Shown: piece after piece, positions 34,323 to 43,226 of the stretch | How the letters are laid out: every line of letters starts with the position of its first letter | Numbering within the stretch: position 1 is the stretch's first letter | Source of the DNA: Microbacterium sp. SLBN-154 | GTDB lineage: Bacteria; Actinomycetota; Actinomycetes; Actinomycetales; Microbacteriaceae | NCBI RefSeq assembly: GCF_006715565.1 | Contig: NZ_VFNL01000001.1 | Span: 1,054,001 to 1,118,000 of the forward strand | DNA: 64,000 bases | Direction of reading: 5' to 3' | The notes under the pieces: model-generated | What the model saw: the letters and a program-made list of their open reading frames with translations, nothing else | What the model was told of the DNA's origin: nothing | Databases searched by the model: none | Program-made: the position numbers and the translations under genes

Positions 34323-35770
34323 CATCACTCGCATCCGCTGCAGCGAGGGGCGGGGCATCGACTGTCATCTTCCAGCTGATTCGAATGGTCATTGGGCTTG
34401 GGACGATGGTCATAGTCGCGAGGCTGCTTAACCCCGCGGACTTTGGCCTCTTTGCGATGATCATCGCGATCGTCGGCTTGGCGGAGATCCTGCGTGACTT
34501 CGGCTTCATGAACGCAGTTTCTCGAGCCCCGAGTCTCTCACGCAGACAGGCCTCCAACCTATTCTGGATGAACACTGGACTAGGTCTATTTATTGGTGTC
34601 GCACTCTTCTTGTCGTCGAGCCTCTTAGCGACCTTCTACAGCGAGCCGCGGCTGGGGCCGCTTGCTCAAGCCCTCGCGCTGGTGTTCGCGGTCAACGGAG
34701 TCTCCGTCCAGTTCAAGGCTCATCTAGTCCGAGGTCTAAAGATAACCCGCGTTAATATAGCCGAGACTTTTGCACAACTGTTCGGTTCTGTCGTAGTTAT
34801 TGTGCTCGCTATCCTGGGTCTCGGGTATTGGGCGCTATTCTGGCAGCAGCTCGCGGTTGCAGTATCAGCGCTAGCAATGTTGATCGTCTTTAGTGGATGG
34901 TTCCCCGGGCTCCCAGCGAAGGCGCCGATGGGGTCTTTTCTCAGCTACGGTGCTGCTGTTGCCGGTCAACAGACTCTCAATTACGCGGTTCGGAACGTGG
35001 ACACAGTTGCGATTGGTCGATTTCTCGGGGCTGTCACTCTAGGCTTCTACGACCGTGCATATCAGCTATTGATGATTCCTATCGGCCAGTTCAACGCTCC
35101 GCTGACCCGGGTCGCGGTTCCTACTTTGGCGCGGGTGTGGAACGGTGGAGGGCCGTTTGAGCGCTATCTGCATACTGCGCAGAAGGTGGCAGCGTTCGTA
35201 ACTGTCCCGTTCTTTGCGTTGATGATTGCGTTGGGAGAGGTAGGCGTTTCAGTCGTGTACGGGGAGAAGTGGGGCTTCAGCGGGGTCATTCTGCAGATCC
35301 TGGCGGTAGGCGGCGTTTTCCGTTCACTTATGCAGATCACCTACTGGGCCTACCTGTCAAGCGGGCGCGCTGGGACCATGCTCCGGTTCGATCTCATCGC
35401 TCTTCCCGTGCTGGCGCTTACGATCTTGGGGGGGCTGCCCTGGGGTGTCCTTGGAGTGGCGGCGGCCCACTCGGTCGGTTACGCCGCGTACTGGCTCGTG
35501 GGGCTGTGGTGGATGACGCGAAAGCTCAAAGTAGCTTTCCGGCCCTTGTTCGTCACGGGGATGAAGTCGATCGCGGTTGCGGTGCTGGTTGTGGCGGTCG
35601 GACTGGCAAGCACGGCGCTTATCACTAATGATCTCGTCGCACTGCTCGCAGGGCTCGGCGCCGCGCTGGTCGCGATCGGGCTTGCGGTCGGATTAGTGCC
35701 GGGGATACGGAATGAGTACGCGACAGTACTGAGGGTCGCGAGAATGGCCCTCGGGCGGCGGAGGCCATAG
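34319..35770 (+). CDS. wzx: Lipopolysaccharide/exopolysaccharide flippase (Wzx)
   Basis: 483 residues from GTG 34319, a GTGA overlap with the GT4 stop; GTG 34310 is an alternative. MATE/PST-type with about 12-14 helices: GGASTVIFQLIRMVIGLGTMVIVARLLNPADFGLFAM is replaced here by citing its key parts, GASTVIFQL and LLNPADFGL, which are the polysaccharide-transporter signature. FMNAVSRAPSLSRRQ and YDRAYQLLMIP also fit Wzx/WzxC. It should translocate the undecaprenyl-linked repeat unit. Confidence 0.9.
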   Translation: MTSLASAAARGGASTVIFQLIRMVIGLGTMVIVARLLNPADFGLFAMIIAIVGLAEILRDFGFMNAVSRAPSLSRRQASNLFWMNTGLGLFIGVALFLSSSLLATFYSEPRLGPLAQALALVFAVNGVSVQFKAHLVRGLKITRVNIAETFAQLFGSVVVIVLAILGLGYWALFWQQLAVAVSALAMLIVFSGWFPGLPAKAPMGSFLSYGAAVAGQQTLNYAVRNVDTVAIGRFLGAVTLGFYDRAYQLLMIPIGQFNAPLTRVAVPTLARVWNGGGPFERYLHTAQKVAAFVTVPFFALMIALGEVGVSVVYGEKWGFSGVILQILAVGGVFRSLMQITYWAYLSSGRAGTMLRFDLIALPVLALTILGGLPWGVLGVAAAHSVGYAAYWLVGLWWMTRKLKVAFRPLFVTGMKSIAVAVLVVAVGLASTALITNDLVALLAGLGAALVAIGLAVGLVPGIRNEYATVLRVARMALGRRRP

Positions 35771-37501
35771 TTGCGAATAGAACCGACTTACCCGAGCTGG
35801 CTTGCTGCAGCCAAGTCCATGGCGCTCCCCGCGTCGGCGGAGTGGGCCTCGCCGTCCGTCTCCGCCAGGAGCTCTCATGGTGTTGCTGCTGACACGCTGG
35901 AATCGTTCGCGCGACCATTTATGCTGACTTCTCTCGTGGCGGCCACCGGGGATCGAGATGCAATCGAGGTCGGTATGAGCCAGCTTGCGCTGTTCCTCTC
36001 GGCCCGCGCTGGAAGAAACGAAGCTTTTCGTCTATTTGCGGTATCGCCGTCTGCGGCTCTTCCGGAGGCTACGTCTCTCGCGTTAGCGCTCTGGTTTGGG
36101 CGCCACCATATGTGGGAGGCCATGGAGCCACACCTCCGAGCGGAGGTCGCGACCTGGCTCAGAGAGAGCGCACTGACGGCGACGAAGAGAGCCAACAACT
36201 GGGTTCTCTTCGGCTGGACCATCTCACGCTTCCTGAGAAGTGTCGGACGCCACGATCCCGAGCTTTTGGCGATGGAACGTTGGTGCGAACAGCAGGTGGA
36301 CGGGTGGTACGTAGGTGGCGGGTGGTACACAGACGGTGGCAGTGCGACCTTCGACTACTACAACTCCTACGCGTTCCACTACTACTTTTACTTAGTTCCA
36401 TTCCTCGAGGGGCGCCCGCCCGCCGAGAAGCGGGTAGCTCGACTCGGCTCTTTCCTCAATGACTTGGAGTGGCTGATGGGGCCGGACGGTGCGCCTATCC
36501 GATATGGCAGGTCCCTGACATATCGCTTCGGCGTGGCTGCCCCCTTGAGCGTGACAGCGTTGTTGCCTGACGTAGCGGAAAGTGGCGCCCTGCCGCGATC
36601 GATCCTCGCTTCGCGGGTCATGAACTACTTCGCAACAAGGGAAGACTTGGCTCGCATCGGGGGGGTGGGACTGGGGTGGGCTGGGCAGCAGGAGGGAGTG
36701 GCTCAGCGCTACTCGGGACCCCTTGCGTCCTACTGGTTTGGGAAGTCTTTTGTCGCACTTCTGGCAGGGCAAGAATCCGGTTTCTGGATGCCTGAATGGA
36801 ACGACGCGGAGCCTGAGCCAGCCGCCCGGATAAGGCTATCTCCTTCGCCGGGATTCGCTTTCGCTCGCTCTGAGGTGGGTAGCAAACTGCTACTCAATCA
36901 TGGATCGTACGATCGTACATCGACGGACCTCCGGCTGATAGCGGACGATCCGTTCTATACCAGGGTCATCTACTCGGACAGGTCGTGGCCCGACCAGTCG
37001 AATTCTGCCCTCTCGGGTGGGGTCAGTGCTCAAATCGGTCGTTCGACTTACGTGCGCGCTCGGCCCGTGCGGGTCGACTTCACCGAGGACGAGATGAGCT
37101 CTGTTTGGTCACTAAGGCGTCAGCCCGGCCCCTTCGGAAAACGACTTTCCCGAATGAAGGGGATGTCCAGGCTCCGGAGGCTCTGGCTACTGCGCCACTT
37201 CGTCGCCAGGCGCCAGCGTACGGTGGAAGTGTCATCGCGGGAAGTTGCGGGCTGGCTGATCGTGCGAGCGCGCCTTACGCACACTGCTAGTCGAACCGCC
37301 ACGCTTCGGTTTGGCGTTCCCGAAGAGCTCGGCCCGGCCGACCATGCATCCTGGTTGCGCTTATCGACGAAAACAGTTCTCGAGCGCAGGAATATCGGTG
37401 AGAGTTTCGGGAGTGGATTCTACGTCCTCTGTTCGAATGAAAGCGACATCCACTTCGCCATCAGGCTTGAGCTGACGGCCCCGGCGTATGAATTTGAGTG
37501 A
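35771..37501 (+). CDS. DUF2264 family protein
   Basis: 576 residues from TTG 35771, directly after the wzx stop and 6 bases after a GGAGG. No signal peptide. The N-terminal ~350 residues resemble DUF2264 (VAADTLESFARPFMLTSLVA; NNWVLFGWTISRFL; DGWYVGGGWYTDGGS; FDYYNSYAFHYY; YGRSLTYRFG). The alpha/alpha-barrel look suggests a polysaccharide-acting hydrolase or lyase, but no enzyme activity is established to my knowledge. The position inside the polymer locus suggests editing or turnover of the exopolysaccharide or its precursors. Confidence 0.85.
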   Translation: MRIEPTYPSWLAAAKSMALPASAEWASPSVSARSSHGVAADTLESFARPFMLTSLVAATGDRDAIEVGMSQLALFLSARAGRNEAFRLFAVSPSAALPEATSLALALWFGRHHMWEAMEPHLRAEVATWLRESALTATKRANNWVLFGWTISRFLRSVGRHDPELLAMERWCEQQVDGWYVGGGWYTDGGSATFDYYNSYAFHYYFYLVPFLEGRPPAEKRVARLGSFLNDLEWLMGPDGAPIRYGRSLTYRFGVAAPLSVTALLPDVAESGALPRSILASRVMNYFATREDLARIGGVGLGWAGQQEGVAQRYSGPLASYWFGKSFVALLAGQESGFWMPEWNDAEPEPAARIRLSPSPGFAFARSEVGSKLLLNHGSYDRTSTDLRLIADDPFYTRVIYSDRSWPDQSNSALSGGVSAQIGRSTYVRARPVRVDFTEDEMSSVWSLRRQPGPFGKRLSRMKGMSRLRRLWLLRHFVARRQRTVEVSSREVAGWLIVRARLTHTASRTATLRFGVPEELGPADHASWLRLSTKTVLERRNIGESFGSGFYVLCSNESDIHFAIRLELTAPAYEFE

Positions 37502-37576
37502 TGACATCATGCGACTAGGGTCGCGACGGTTTCAAAGGACATTGATGTGTAACGAAGAAGAGAAGGAGATAGCTGG

Positions 37577-38473
37577 ATGCGGGTCCTGGTTGCAGTACCA
37601 ACTTATCGACGCCCCAACGAATTGAGTGAGTTCCTTGAAGCCACGATTCCCCAGCTTGATTCCATGGACGCGACCCTCTTGGTCATCGATAACGATGATG
37701 AGGCTTCTGCGCAGGCGCAGGTTGAGGCCACTATGGCGCTATCGGCTCGAGTGAATTACATTCATGAGCCGAAACCCGGCATCGCAGAGGTGAGGAATGC
37801 TGGTCTTAAAATCTTTGCTCGCGGCGACTGGGACGCCATTGTCTTTGTGGATGACGACGAGGTTCCGGAGTCGCACTGGCTAGCACAGCTCACTTCCTAT
37901 GCCCTGAGTTCGGGAGGGGGGATCGTGACAGGGCCGGTCGTGTCTATCTTCCCGCCTGAGACTCCTGACTGGGTCATCCGCGGGGGCTTCTTCCAGCGAT
38001 CGATACGCGACACTGGCTCGACTAGTTGGACCGCCGCCTCGAACAATACGCTGCTAGCCAGATCCACCTGGGTGGACGCGGGGTGTCCGCAGTTTGACCC
38101 CGCCTTTTCCAGAACGGGCGGCTCCGACACAGACTTCTTCTCGCGCATCGTCATCGCTGGTGGGGTGGTGCGATATTGCGCGGAGGCCGTCGTATTCGAG
38201 CGAGTTCCGCATGGCCGGATGACGCGTCAATGGCTACGACGGCGAGGGCTGCGGATGGGGGTAGTCAATGGAATCGTCCTGCGGCGCACGACGTCCGTGG
38301 GCCGGCTGCTATTAGTTGGATTCGCAAACCTTGCATACGGAGCCGTCATGTCGCTGACCGACATGCCTCTCTGTCGTTTCCCCCAGGCGTCGCACTGGAA
38401 TCGGTTCTTGTACGGGCGAGGTCTTATTGCCTCCCAATTCGGTTGGCGAGTTCAGGAATACTCGAGGGGGTGA
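37577..38473 (+). CDS. GT2-family glycosyltransferase
   Basis: 298 residues, ATG 37577 with GAAGGAGAT upstream. GT-A fold: RVLVAVPTYRRPNELSEFL, KPGIAEVRNAGL, and the metal-binding IVFVDDDEVPE (D-D-D). An acceptor region follows (GGSDTDFFSRI). A hydrophobic stretch near the C-terminus may associate with the membrane. Probably assembles the repeat unit. Lower GC than flanking DNA. The 266 bases after it hold no supported gene. Confidence 0.9.
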   Translation: MRVLVAVPTYRRPNELSEFLEATIPQLDSMDATLLVIDNDDEASAQAQVEATMALSARVNYIHEPKPGIAEVRNAGLKIFARGDWDAIVFVDDDEVPESHWLAQLTSYALSSGGGIVTGPVVSIFPPETPDWVIRGGFFQRSIRDTGSTSWTAASNNTLLARSTWVDAGCPQFDPAFSRTGGSDTDFFSRIVIAGGVVRYCAEAVVFERVPHGRMTRQWLRRRGLRMGVVNGIVLRRTTSVGRLLLVGFANLAYGAVMSLTDMPLCRFPQASHWNRFLYGRGLIASQFGWRVQEYSRG

Positions 38474-38739
38474 GGGATGGCGGAAGCGATCAGCCTACGC
38501 TGCTCAAATCAAGACGGCCCGGTGTGGATGCTGAGCGTCAACCCGAGCAAGCCAGGCATATGGTGCGCCAATGAACTGGCCGCAGCCCTCGTGAGACGGA
38601 TCGAGTTCGCCAAGATGCTGACGCGTCAATGCCAAACACCCTCTAACTGAGGACGCGCCCCATGACCCTTGGCTAGACCGAACAAACTCGGCCCGTTCGC
38701 AGCGCCCGAGTGAGAGGCCGCGATCGTCGTCAGTCGCTA

Positions 38740-39777
38740 TCACGCATGCGCGAGGAGAAATTTTCTGTGACCGTCTGCAGCCTCGTCTAGGCCCTCGCTC
38801 TTTATGCGGTCTCGCAATGTCTGAGGAGCCGACCCGGCAGCCAGCGACGCCAGTTGAGCCACTACTCCGGCGGGCTCCTCGGTCACCGCCTGCGCGAGTC
38901 CTAGTTCTTCATGAAGCGCGCGGGTTTTCGCCTTCGGTTGAAATGAAAAGAATGGCACGTCAAACGTTGCGGCGACTAGACCAACGTGAAGCTTGTCGGA
39001 GACGATTGCGTCAAACGAGGCGAGTTCGCGCAAGAAGCTGCTCACGGATTGATACTGCACGCGATCAGCTTCGCTGTGGCCCCACTCATAGTGCCCCGAA
39101 AAAGCGGAGCTGTGAGTTACAACGGGAATGAACTGAAATTGCGCAGAAAGCGCGCCATTGTTCAGTGCGTCCACCAGCGATGTTGCGCGCTTCTCGTGAA
39201 CATTAACGCCAACCCGCGCGCGAGCAGTCGACGTGGGCTTGGGTACCTGCGGAAGATGAGCAGAAGCCGAGAACAAGACATCGGGAAAGAAGCTGTAGCT
39301 CTTGCCAAAGACACGAGACATCAGGGTCGAATCGCCCTTCAGCCGTACTGTACCTTCTGGGGCGGCGTCACCGCGGAAGAATCTTCTGCGGTTGTGGAAG
39401 ATCCCAGAACCGTCCGGCGTGCCTGATCCTCCGATGGAGATTGGAAGCACTCTCGCGTTCGCGCGGGAAGCGAAGTTGGTGAGTTCCTTGAATTCGCTGT
39501 CCACGGCCCGGCTGGCTGGACGAGCCAAGAACTCCAGAACGGTGTCCCGAGAAAGCATGGCACCACCTCCCATCACGATGAGAGGCTCGTCGGGCGCGGA
39601 CCAGTTCTCGAGCTTGTCCACGATCTTGGCCGACGCGTTCTCAACTACGCGGGGGTTTCGTGAAATCACGGTCACATCGTGACCATCAGAGCTGAGGAAA
39701 CTTGCAAACATCTCAGCCATGAGATCATCTCCAAAGTTCCCGTAGTGATAAGACCCCCACAAAGCGATCTGAGTCAA
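38740..39777 (-). CDS. Polysaccharide pyruvyltransferase-family protein
   Basis: 345 residues from TTG 39777; AAGGAG with a 7-base spacer supports this start. Features of PF04230: WGSYHYGNFGDDLMAEMF near the N-terminus, LIVMGGGAMLS, VGVNVHEKR, and SDKLHVGLVAATFDVPFFSF. Such enzymes transfer pyruvate from PEP as a ketal to a sugar, adding negative charge to the polymer; some members act otherwise. Starts directly after the stop of the preceding glycosyltransferase gene. Confidence 0.85.
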   Translation of the reverse strand: MTQIALWGSYHYGNFGDDLMAEMFASFLSSDGHDVTVISRNPRVVENASAKIVDKLENWSAPDEPLIVMGGGAMLSRDTVLEFLARPASRAVDSEFKELTNFASRANARVLPISIGGSGTPDGSGIFHNRRRFFRGDAAPEGTVRLKGDSTLMSRVFGKSYSFFPDVLFSASAHLPQVPKPTSTARARVGVNVHEKRATSLVDALNNGALSAQFQFIPVVTHSSAFSGHYEWGHSEADRVQYQSVSSFLRELASFDAIVSDKLHVGLVAATFDVPFFSFQPKAKTRALHEELGLAQAVTEEPAGVVAQLASLAAGSAPQTLRDRIKSEGLDEAADGHRKFLLAHA

Positions 39778-40713
39778 TTACTTGCTCCTTGAGAGGGTAG
39801 GTGCGTAGCGTCGTACGCGCGAGAGCGGGTGCTTCGAGATGAGGTGGTCAAACCACCACTTGTCGGCGATGCGCCACTCAATGACCTGGGGGGGGTGCAC
39901 GAGGGGGAAGCCCATGGCTTGGTGGCGCGTTCGGTGGTATCGGGACTGACGTCGCGTGTGAGTGCTCTCCTGGCCGAAGCCGACGTTCTCCACCAAGTTT
40001 TCACGGGGGCAGATGCACAGGCCGCGCGCGAGGAGCATCGCGAGCAACCAGCGCGACGCCCAGGCCGTGTCCTTCGCGTCGCTAAGCTGCCTGTTCCAGA
40101 CCCTTCTGTAGAACACCATCTCTCTCTTCCTCGGAAAGAGAGATCGTAGATTGCTTCGCACAACCTCATCACGCAACGCGGTCATCTGGTGGTCGTAGGA
40201 CGCCCAGGAACGCGCCCACGCGCCCCAGCCCCATATGTGAATGAAGCGGGAAAAGTAGTACGAATAGGGCAGCTTTCTCGCCATCTCAGGTGGGAGGAAT
40301 TGGTTACCACTGACCATCGCTACGCGTGGGTCATCCTTATAGCGCTCGAGGTTCTCCACCATGAAGCGGAAGAAGTCGGGGCTCGGAAGGCAGTCTTCCT
40401 CAAGGAGGATAAATCGGTCAAAGCCGTCGGCCAATGCCCAGTCGATTGCGGCTGGCATCGCACGCGCGACGCCGAGGTTCTGCGGTGGGCGCCGCACAAC
40501 GACCCTCGCATGCTCTGCGGCATACTCCGACACCATCGTCCCGACCTCTTCACACGCGGCCACATCGGACGCCACGTTATCCCGCGGGTGGTCAAGGAAG
40601 ACGTAGATCGGACCGGAGTGGTGGGAGATCGTTGCCTCTAGCGTTTGCCTAAGCTCATTGCCTCTGCGAAAGCCGACCAGGATGACTGGTGTTTCGTGCT
40701 CCGTCGTGCTCAT
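39778..40713 (-). CDS. Glycosyltransferase, GT2/GNT-I-like
   Basis: 311 residues from ATG 40713, overlapping the preceding stop (ATGA). N-terminal PVILVGFRRGNELRQTLEA; then GPIYVFLDHPRDN; ILLEEDCLPSPDFFRF holds the E-D-C/D-x-D-like metal site seen in N-acetylglucosaminyltransferase-I-like and capsule transferases; IWGWGAWARSW follows. Likely adds a sugar to the repeat unit. Third of a coupled minus-strand set with the WecB-like and pyruvyl genes. Confidence 0.85.
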   Translation of the reverse strand: MSTTEHETPVILVGFRRGNELRQTLEATISHHSGPIYVFLDHPRDNVASDVAACEEVGTMVSEYAAEHARVVVRRPPQNLGVARAMPAAIDWALADGFDRFILLEEDCLPSPDFFRFMVENLERYKDDPRVAMVSGNQFLPPEMARKLPYSYYFSRFIHIWGWGAWARSWASYDHQMTALRDEVVRSNLRSLFPRKREMVFYRRVWNRQLSDAKDTAWASRWLLAMLLARGLCICPRENLVENVGFGQESTHTRRQSRYHRTRHQAMGFPLVHPPQVIEWRIADKWWFDHLISKHPLSRVRRYAPTLSRSK

Positions 40714-41471
40714 CTTGTTGCAGCCCTTGTTTCTCGCCAGTTCCGCACTACAGCCCAGGTGAACTGAGCGTTTCCAATCGTGTACCTTTTCCAGAGTCGG
40801 CGCGGCTCCATGGCGAACCGAAAGGCCCACTCGAGGCCGAACTTTTGTGCGAACGCGGGAGCCTCGGGAACGGTCCCTGCAACAAAGTCAAACGCCGCGC
40901 CCACCCCCACCGCGGGTATCCCCACTCGCTCCGCGAGCACCGTTGATAGGAAATCCTGCTTTGGGGTACCGAGACCCACCCACACCATGTCGGCGGATGC
41001 CTCTTCCACCGCCGACACGCATTCGTCGATGAAGTCTGAGTCAATCGGAGCGAATGGAGGGGAGAACGCCCCCGCGATGGCGAGCGCCGGGAACTTTCGC
41101 GATACTTCGGTCTGGAGTGCCGCAAGGGTCGAGGGTGACGAACCGAGGAAGAAGGGTCGCACACCATCAGCCTCCTGGTGCGCAAGCGCAGTCGTGAAGA
41201 AGGAGGGCCCTCGGACCCTATGCGCGTCGCTTTGTCCCGCGGCGCGCAATGCCCATGCCACAGGTGTTCCGTCCGGGTAGTTCACGCCGGAATTGTTCAG
41301 GAGTTGGTGGTAGCTATCGTCGGTGGTCGCTAACGCGACGCAGTAGGCATTGGCCAGCCTCATGCTGACCCCACGCCGACACTCTGTGGCAGTCCGGAGC
41401 GCATCGACAGCATCAGGCATGGAGCTGACCGTAAACTGGACGCCGCCGACTGGCACTTGTGTGCTACTCAT
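40710..41471 (-). CDS. WecB/TagA/CpsF-family glycosyltransferase
   Basis: 253 residues, GT26 family. Conserved segments: NAYCVALATTDDSYHQLLNN, NYPDGTPVAW with the catalytic Asp, RVRGPSFF, PFFLGSSPSTL, MVWVGLGTPKQDFLS, and PAVGVGAAFDFVAGTVPEAP. The C-terminal amphipathic helix WAFRFAMEPRRLWKRY ends the family signature. Adds ManNAc, glucuronate or a related sugar to lipid-linked GlcNAc or glucose as the second sugar. Given ugd nearby, a uronic acid is possible. Confidence 0.92.
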   Translation of the reverse strand: MSSTQVPVGGVQFTVSSMPDAVDALRTATECRRGVSMRLANAYCVALATTDDSYHQLLNNSGVNYPDGTPVAWALRAAGQSDAHRVRGPSFFTTALAHQEADGVRPFFLGSSPSTLAALQTEVSRKFPALAIAGAFSPPFAPIDSDFIDECVSAVEEASADMVWVGLGTPKQDFLSTVLAERVGIPAVGVGAAFDFVAGTVPEAPAFAQKFGLEWAFRFAMEPRRLWKRYTIGNAQFTWAVVRNWRETRAATR

Positions 41472-41522
41472 GTGCTCTGGTTGCTTTCTCGATCGAGTTA
41501 TTGGAGGGCCGCGACAATCGAC

Positions 41523-43226
41523 TCAATGAGCGGATTCTCCGGGTGCGAGGGTTGCGCGCGCGGTCCTGGCCAGGATGGCAATATCGCCAAGCATCGTCCA
41601 GTTCTCGACGTAGGAAAGATCGAGGCGAACAGTGTCTTCCCAAGAGAGAGATGAGCGCCCGCTTACCTGCCACAGGCCTGTGATGCCTGGCTTCACGAGG
41701 AATCGCCGGTGCACGTGGCTGGCGTACTGTTCAACTTCCATGGGCAACGGAGGACGTGGCCCGACGAGGGACATAGAACCGCCCAGCACGTTGAAGAGTT
41801 GAGGGAGCTCGTCGAGGCTGTATCGACGCATGACCCGTCCAATTGGGGTGACGCGAGGATCGTTCTTCATCTTGAACATGACCTCGTTGCCCGAGTCGAT
41901 GCCCTGCTCTTCTCGCTCACGCTGGAGCTTCTCGAGCAATTCTTCGGCGTCCATCACCATCGAACGAAACTTCAACATCGTGAACGGTCTGCCGCCGCGG
42001 CCAATACGCGTCTGCCGAAACAGGACTGGTCCCTCGGATGAAAGACGAATGCTGATCGCGAGGAAGGCCAGCAACGGGCTCAGGAGGACAATGCCGACCA
42101 ACGTCGCCGACCAGTCCAGCATCCGCTTCAGGAAGAGCTGGCCCTTGCTAAAGCGCGGAGTCTCGACGTGGATGAGCGGGAGGCCCGCGACTGGGCGTGT
42201 GTGGAGGCGCGGGCCGGCAATATCGATGATGCTGGGCGCGAGAACTAGGTGCTGTCGCCCGGCCTGGAGACCCCACGAAATCTGCTTGACCTTGTCAGGG
42301 GGTAGTTCGTCGGTGCTCGTCACGGCGACGGTGTCGGCTCCGGTCAGCTCCATCGCGCGCTCCACCGCGTTGACGCTTCCCATCATGGCAATCGACGTGC
42401 CAGGAACAACATCGCCCACTGTGCCGCTCGGCGTGCACGCGCCCACCACCGTGTAGCCGGCCCGTGGAGCACGCTGGAGTTCGCGGGCCACTTGGGTGAC
42501 GGACTCGACGGAACCGACGAGGATCATGCGCGCGGAGTAGTTGCCACGGATCCGCTGCGCGATGAGCCACTGGCGCCAGAGCCATCGCGTCAGAAGAAGC
42601 GCGACGATTCCCAGCGGGAGGGCGATTAGCAGGTATCCTCGCGCAACGTCCACTCGCGTGAGGAACGCGATGATCGCGATAGCACCGAAGAGGCGGAGGC
42701 TCGAGTCGACAACGCGGACGTACTCGGCGTTTCCCGTACCCACCGTGCGGTAGCTGCGCGAGTCGACGAGGGCGAGGACCCACATCCATGCCACGATGAG
42801 GCCACCCGAGAAGAGCCAGTAGGAGAACTCGGAAATGCGGGAGTCGGCACGGATGGCGACGTCGACGTTGCCGAAGCCGAACCACAACAGCTGCGACCCG
42901 TAGACGGCCCAGAAGAGGACGAAGAGGTCGCTGAACCAGAGAATACGGCTGTAGGTGCGGCGCCAGCCGGCCGCGTCACCGCGCGCGGGGCCGGTCACCG
43001 AAGCTCTCAGGATGGGGCTCGGTGCGGGAGTCGATTCTTCGCTCGTGTCGCTCGAAGCGGTCGTTGCTTCGGCGACGCGTGTGTCTGACGTCAACTCAAC
43101 CTGCCTCTCTGGCTCCCAGCCTTCGTGCAGGTTACTACGAGCGCTGTTACCGCTCTGTTGCGTGACGGAGTCGGGTACGCCACGTTCCCCACTCTTGCCC
43201 TCGTCGATGCTCTCCGGCTCGTTCAT
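41523..43226 (-). CDS. Undecaprenyl-phosphate sugar phosphotransferase (priming transferase)
   Basis: 567 residues. A long disordered N-terminus is followed by four to five membrane helices (WFSDLFVLFWAVYGSQLLWF etc.), a CoA-binding-like domain (ARMILVGSVESVTQVARELQ), and the C-terminal bacterial sugar transferase domain (LKRMLDWSATLVGIVLLSPL; MLKFRSMVMDAEE; RRYSLDELPQLFNVL; VGPRPPLPMEVEQY; KPGITGLWQVSGRSSLSW). It loads the first sugar-1-phosphate onto undecaprenyl phosphate. Start overlaps the previous stop (ATGA), so it is coupled to the secreted-protein gene before it. Confidence 0.95.
   Translation of the reverse strand: MNEPESIDEGKSGERGVPDSVTQQSGNSARSNLHEGWEPERQVELTSDTRVAEATTASSDTSEESTPAPSPILRASVTGPARGDAAGWRRTYSRILWFSDLFVLFWAVYGSQLLWFGFGNVDVAIRADSRISEFSYWLFSGGLIVAWMWVLALVDSRSYRTVGTGNAEYVRVVDSSLRLFGAIAIIAFLTRVDVARGYLLIALPLGIVALLLTRWLWRQWLIAQRIRGNYSARMILVGSVESVTQVARELQRAPRAGYTVVGACTPSGTVGDVVPGTSIAMMGSVNAVERAMELTGADTVAVTSTDELPPDKVKQISWGLQAGRQHLVLAPSIIDIAGPRLHTRPVAGLPLIHVETPRFSKGQLFLKRMLDWSATLVGIVLLSPLLAFLAISIRLSSEGPVLFRQTRIGRGGRPFTMLKFRSMVMDAEELLEKLQREREEQGIDSGNEVMFKMKNDPRVTPIGRVMRRYSLDELPQLFNVLGGSMSLVGPRPPLPMEVEQYASHVHRRFLVKPGITGLWQVSGRSSLSWEDTVRLDLSYVENWTMLGDIAILARTARATLAPGESAH

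Noticed and set aside
38504..38743. Minus-strand 79-codon frame with a GTGA overlap to the pyruvyltransferase gene
   Set aside because: No ribosome site, no recognised sequence, and poor coding bias; kept only as a gene-free stretch.
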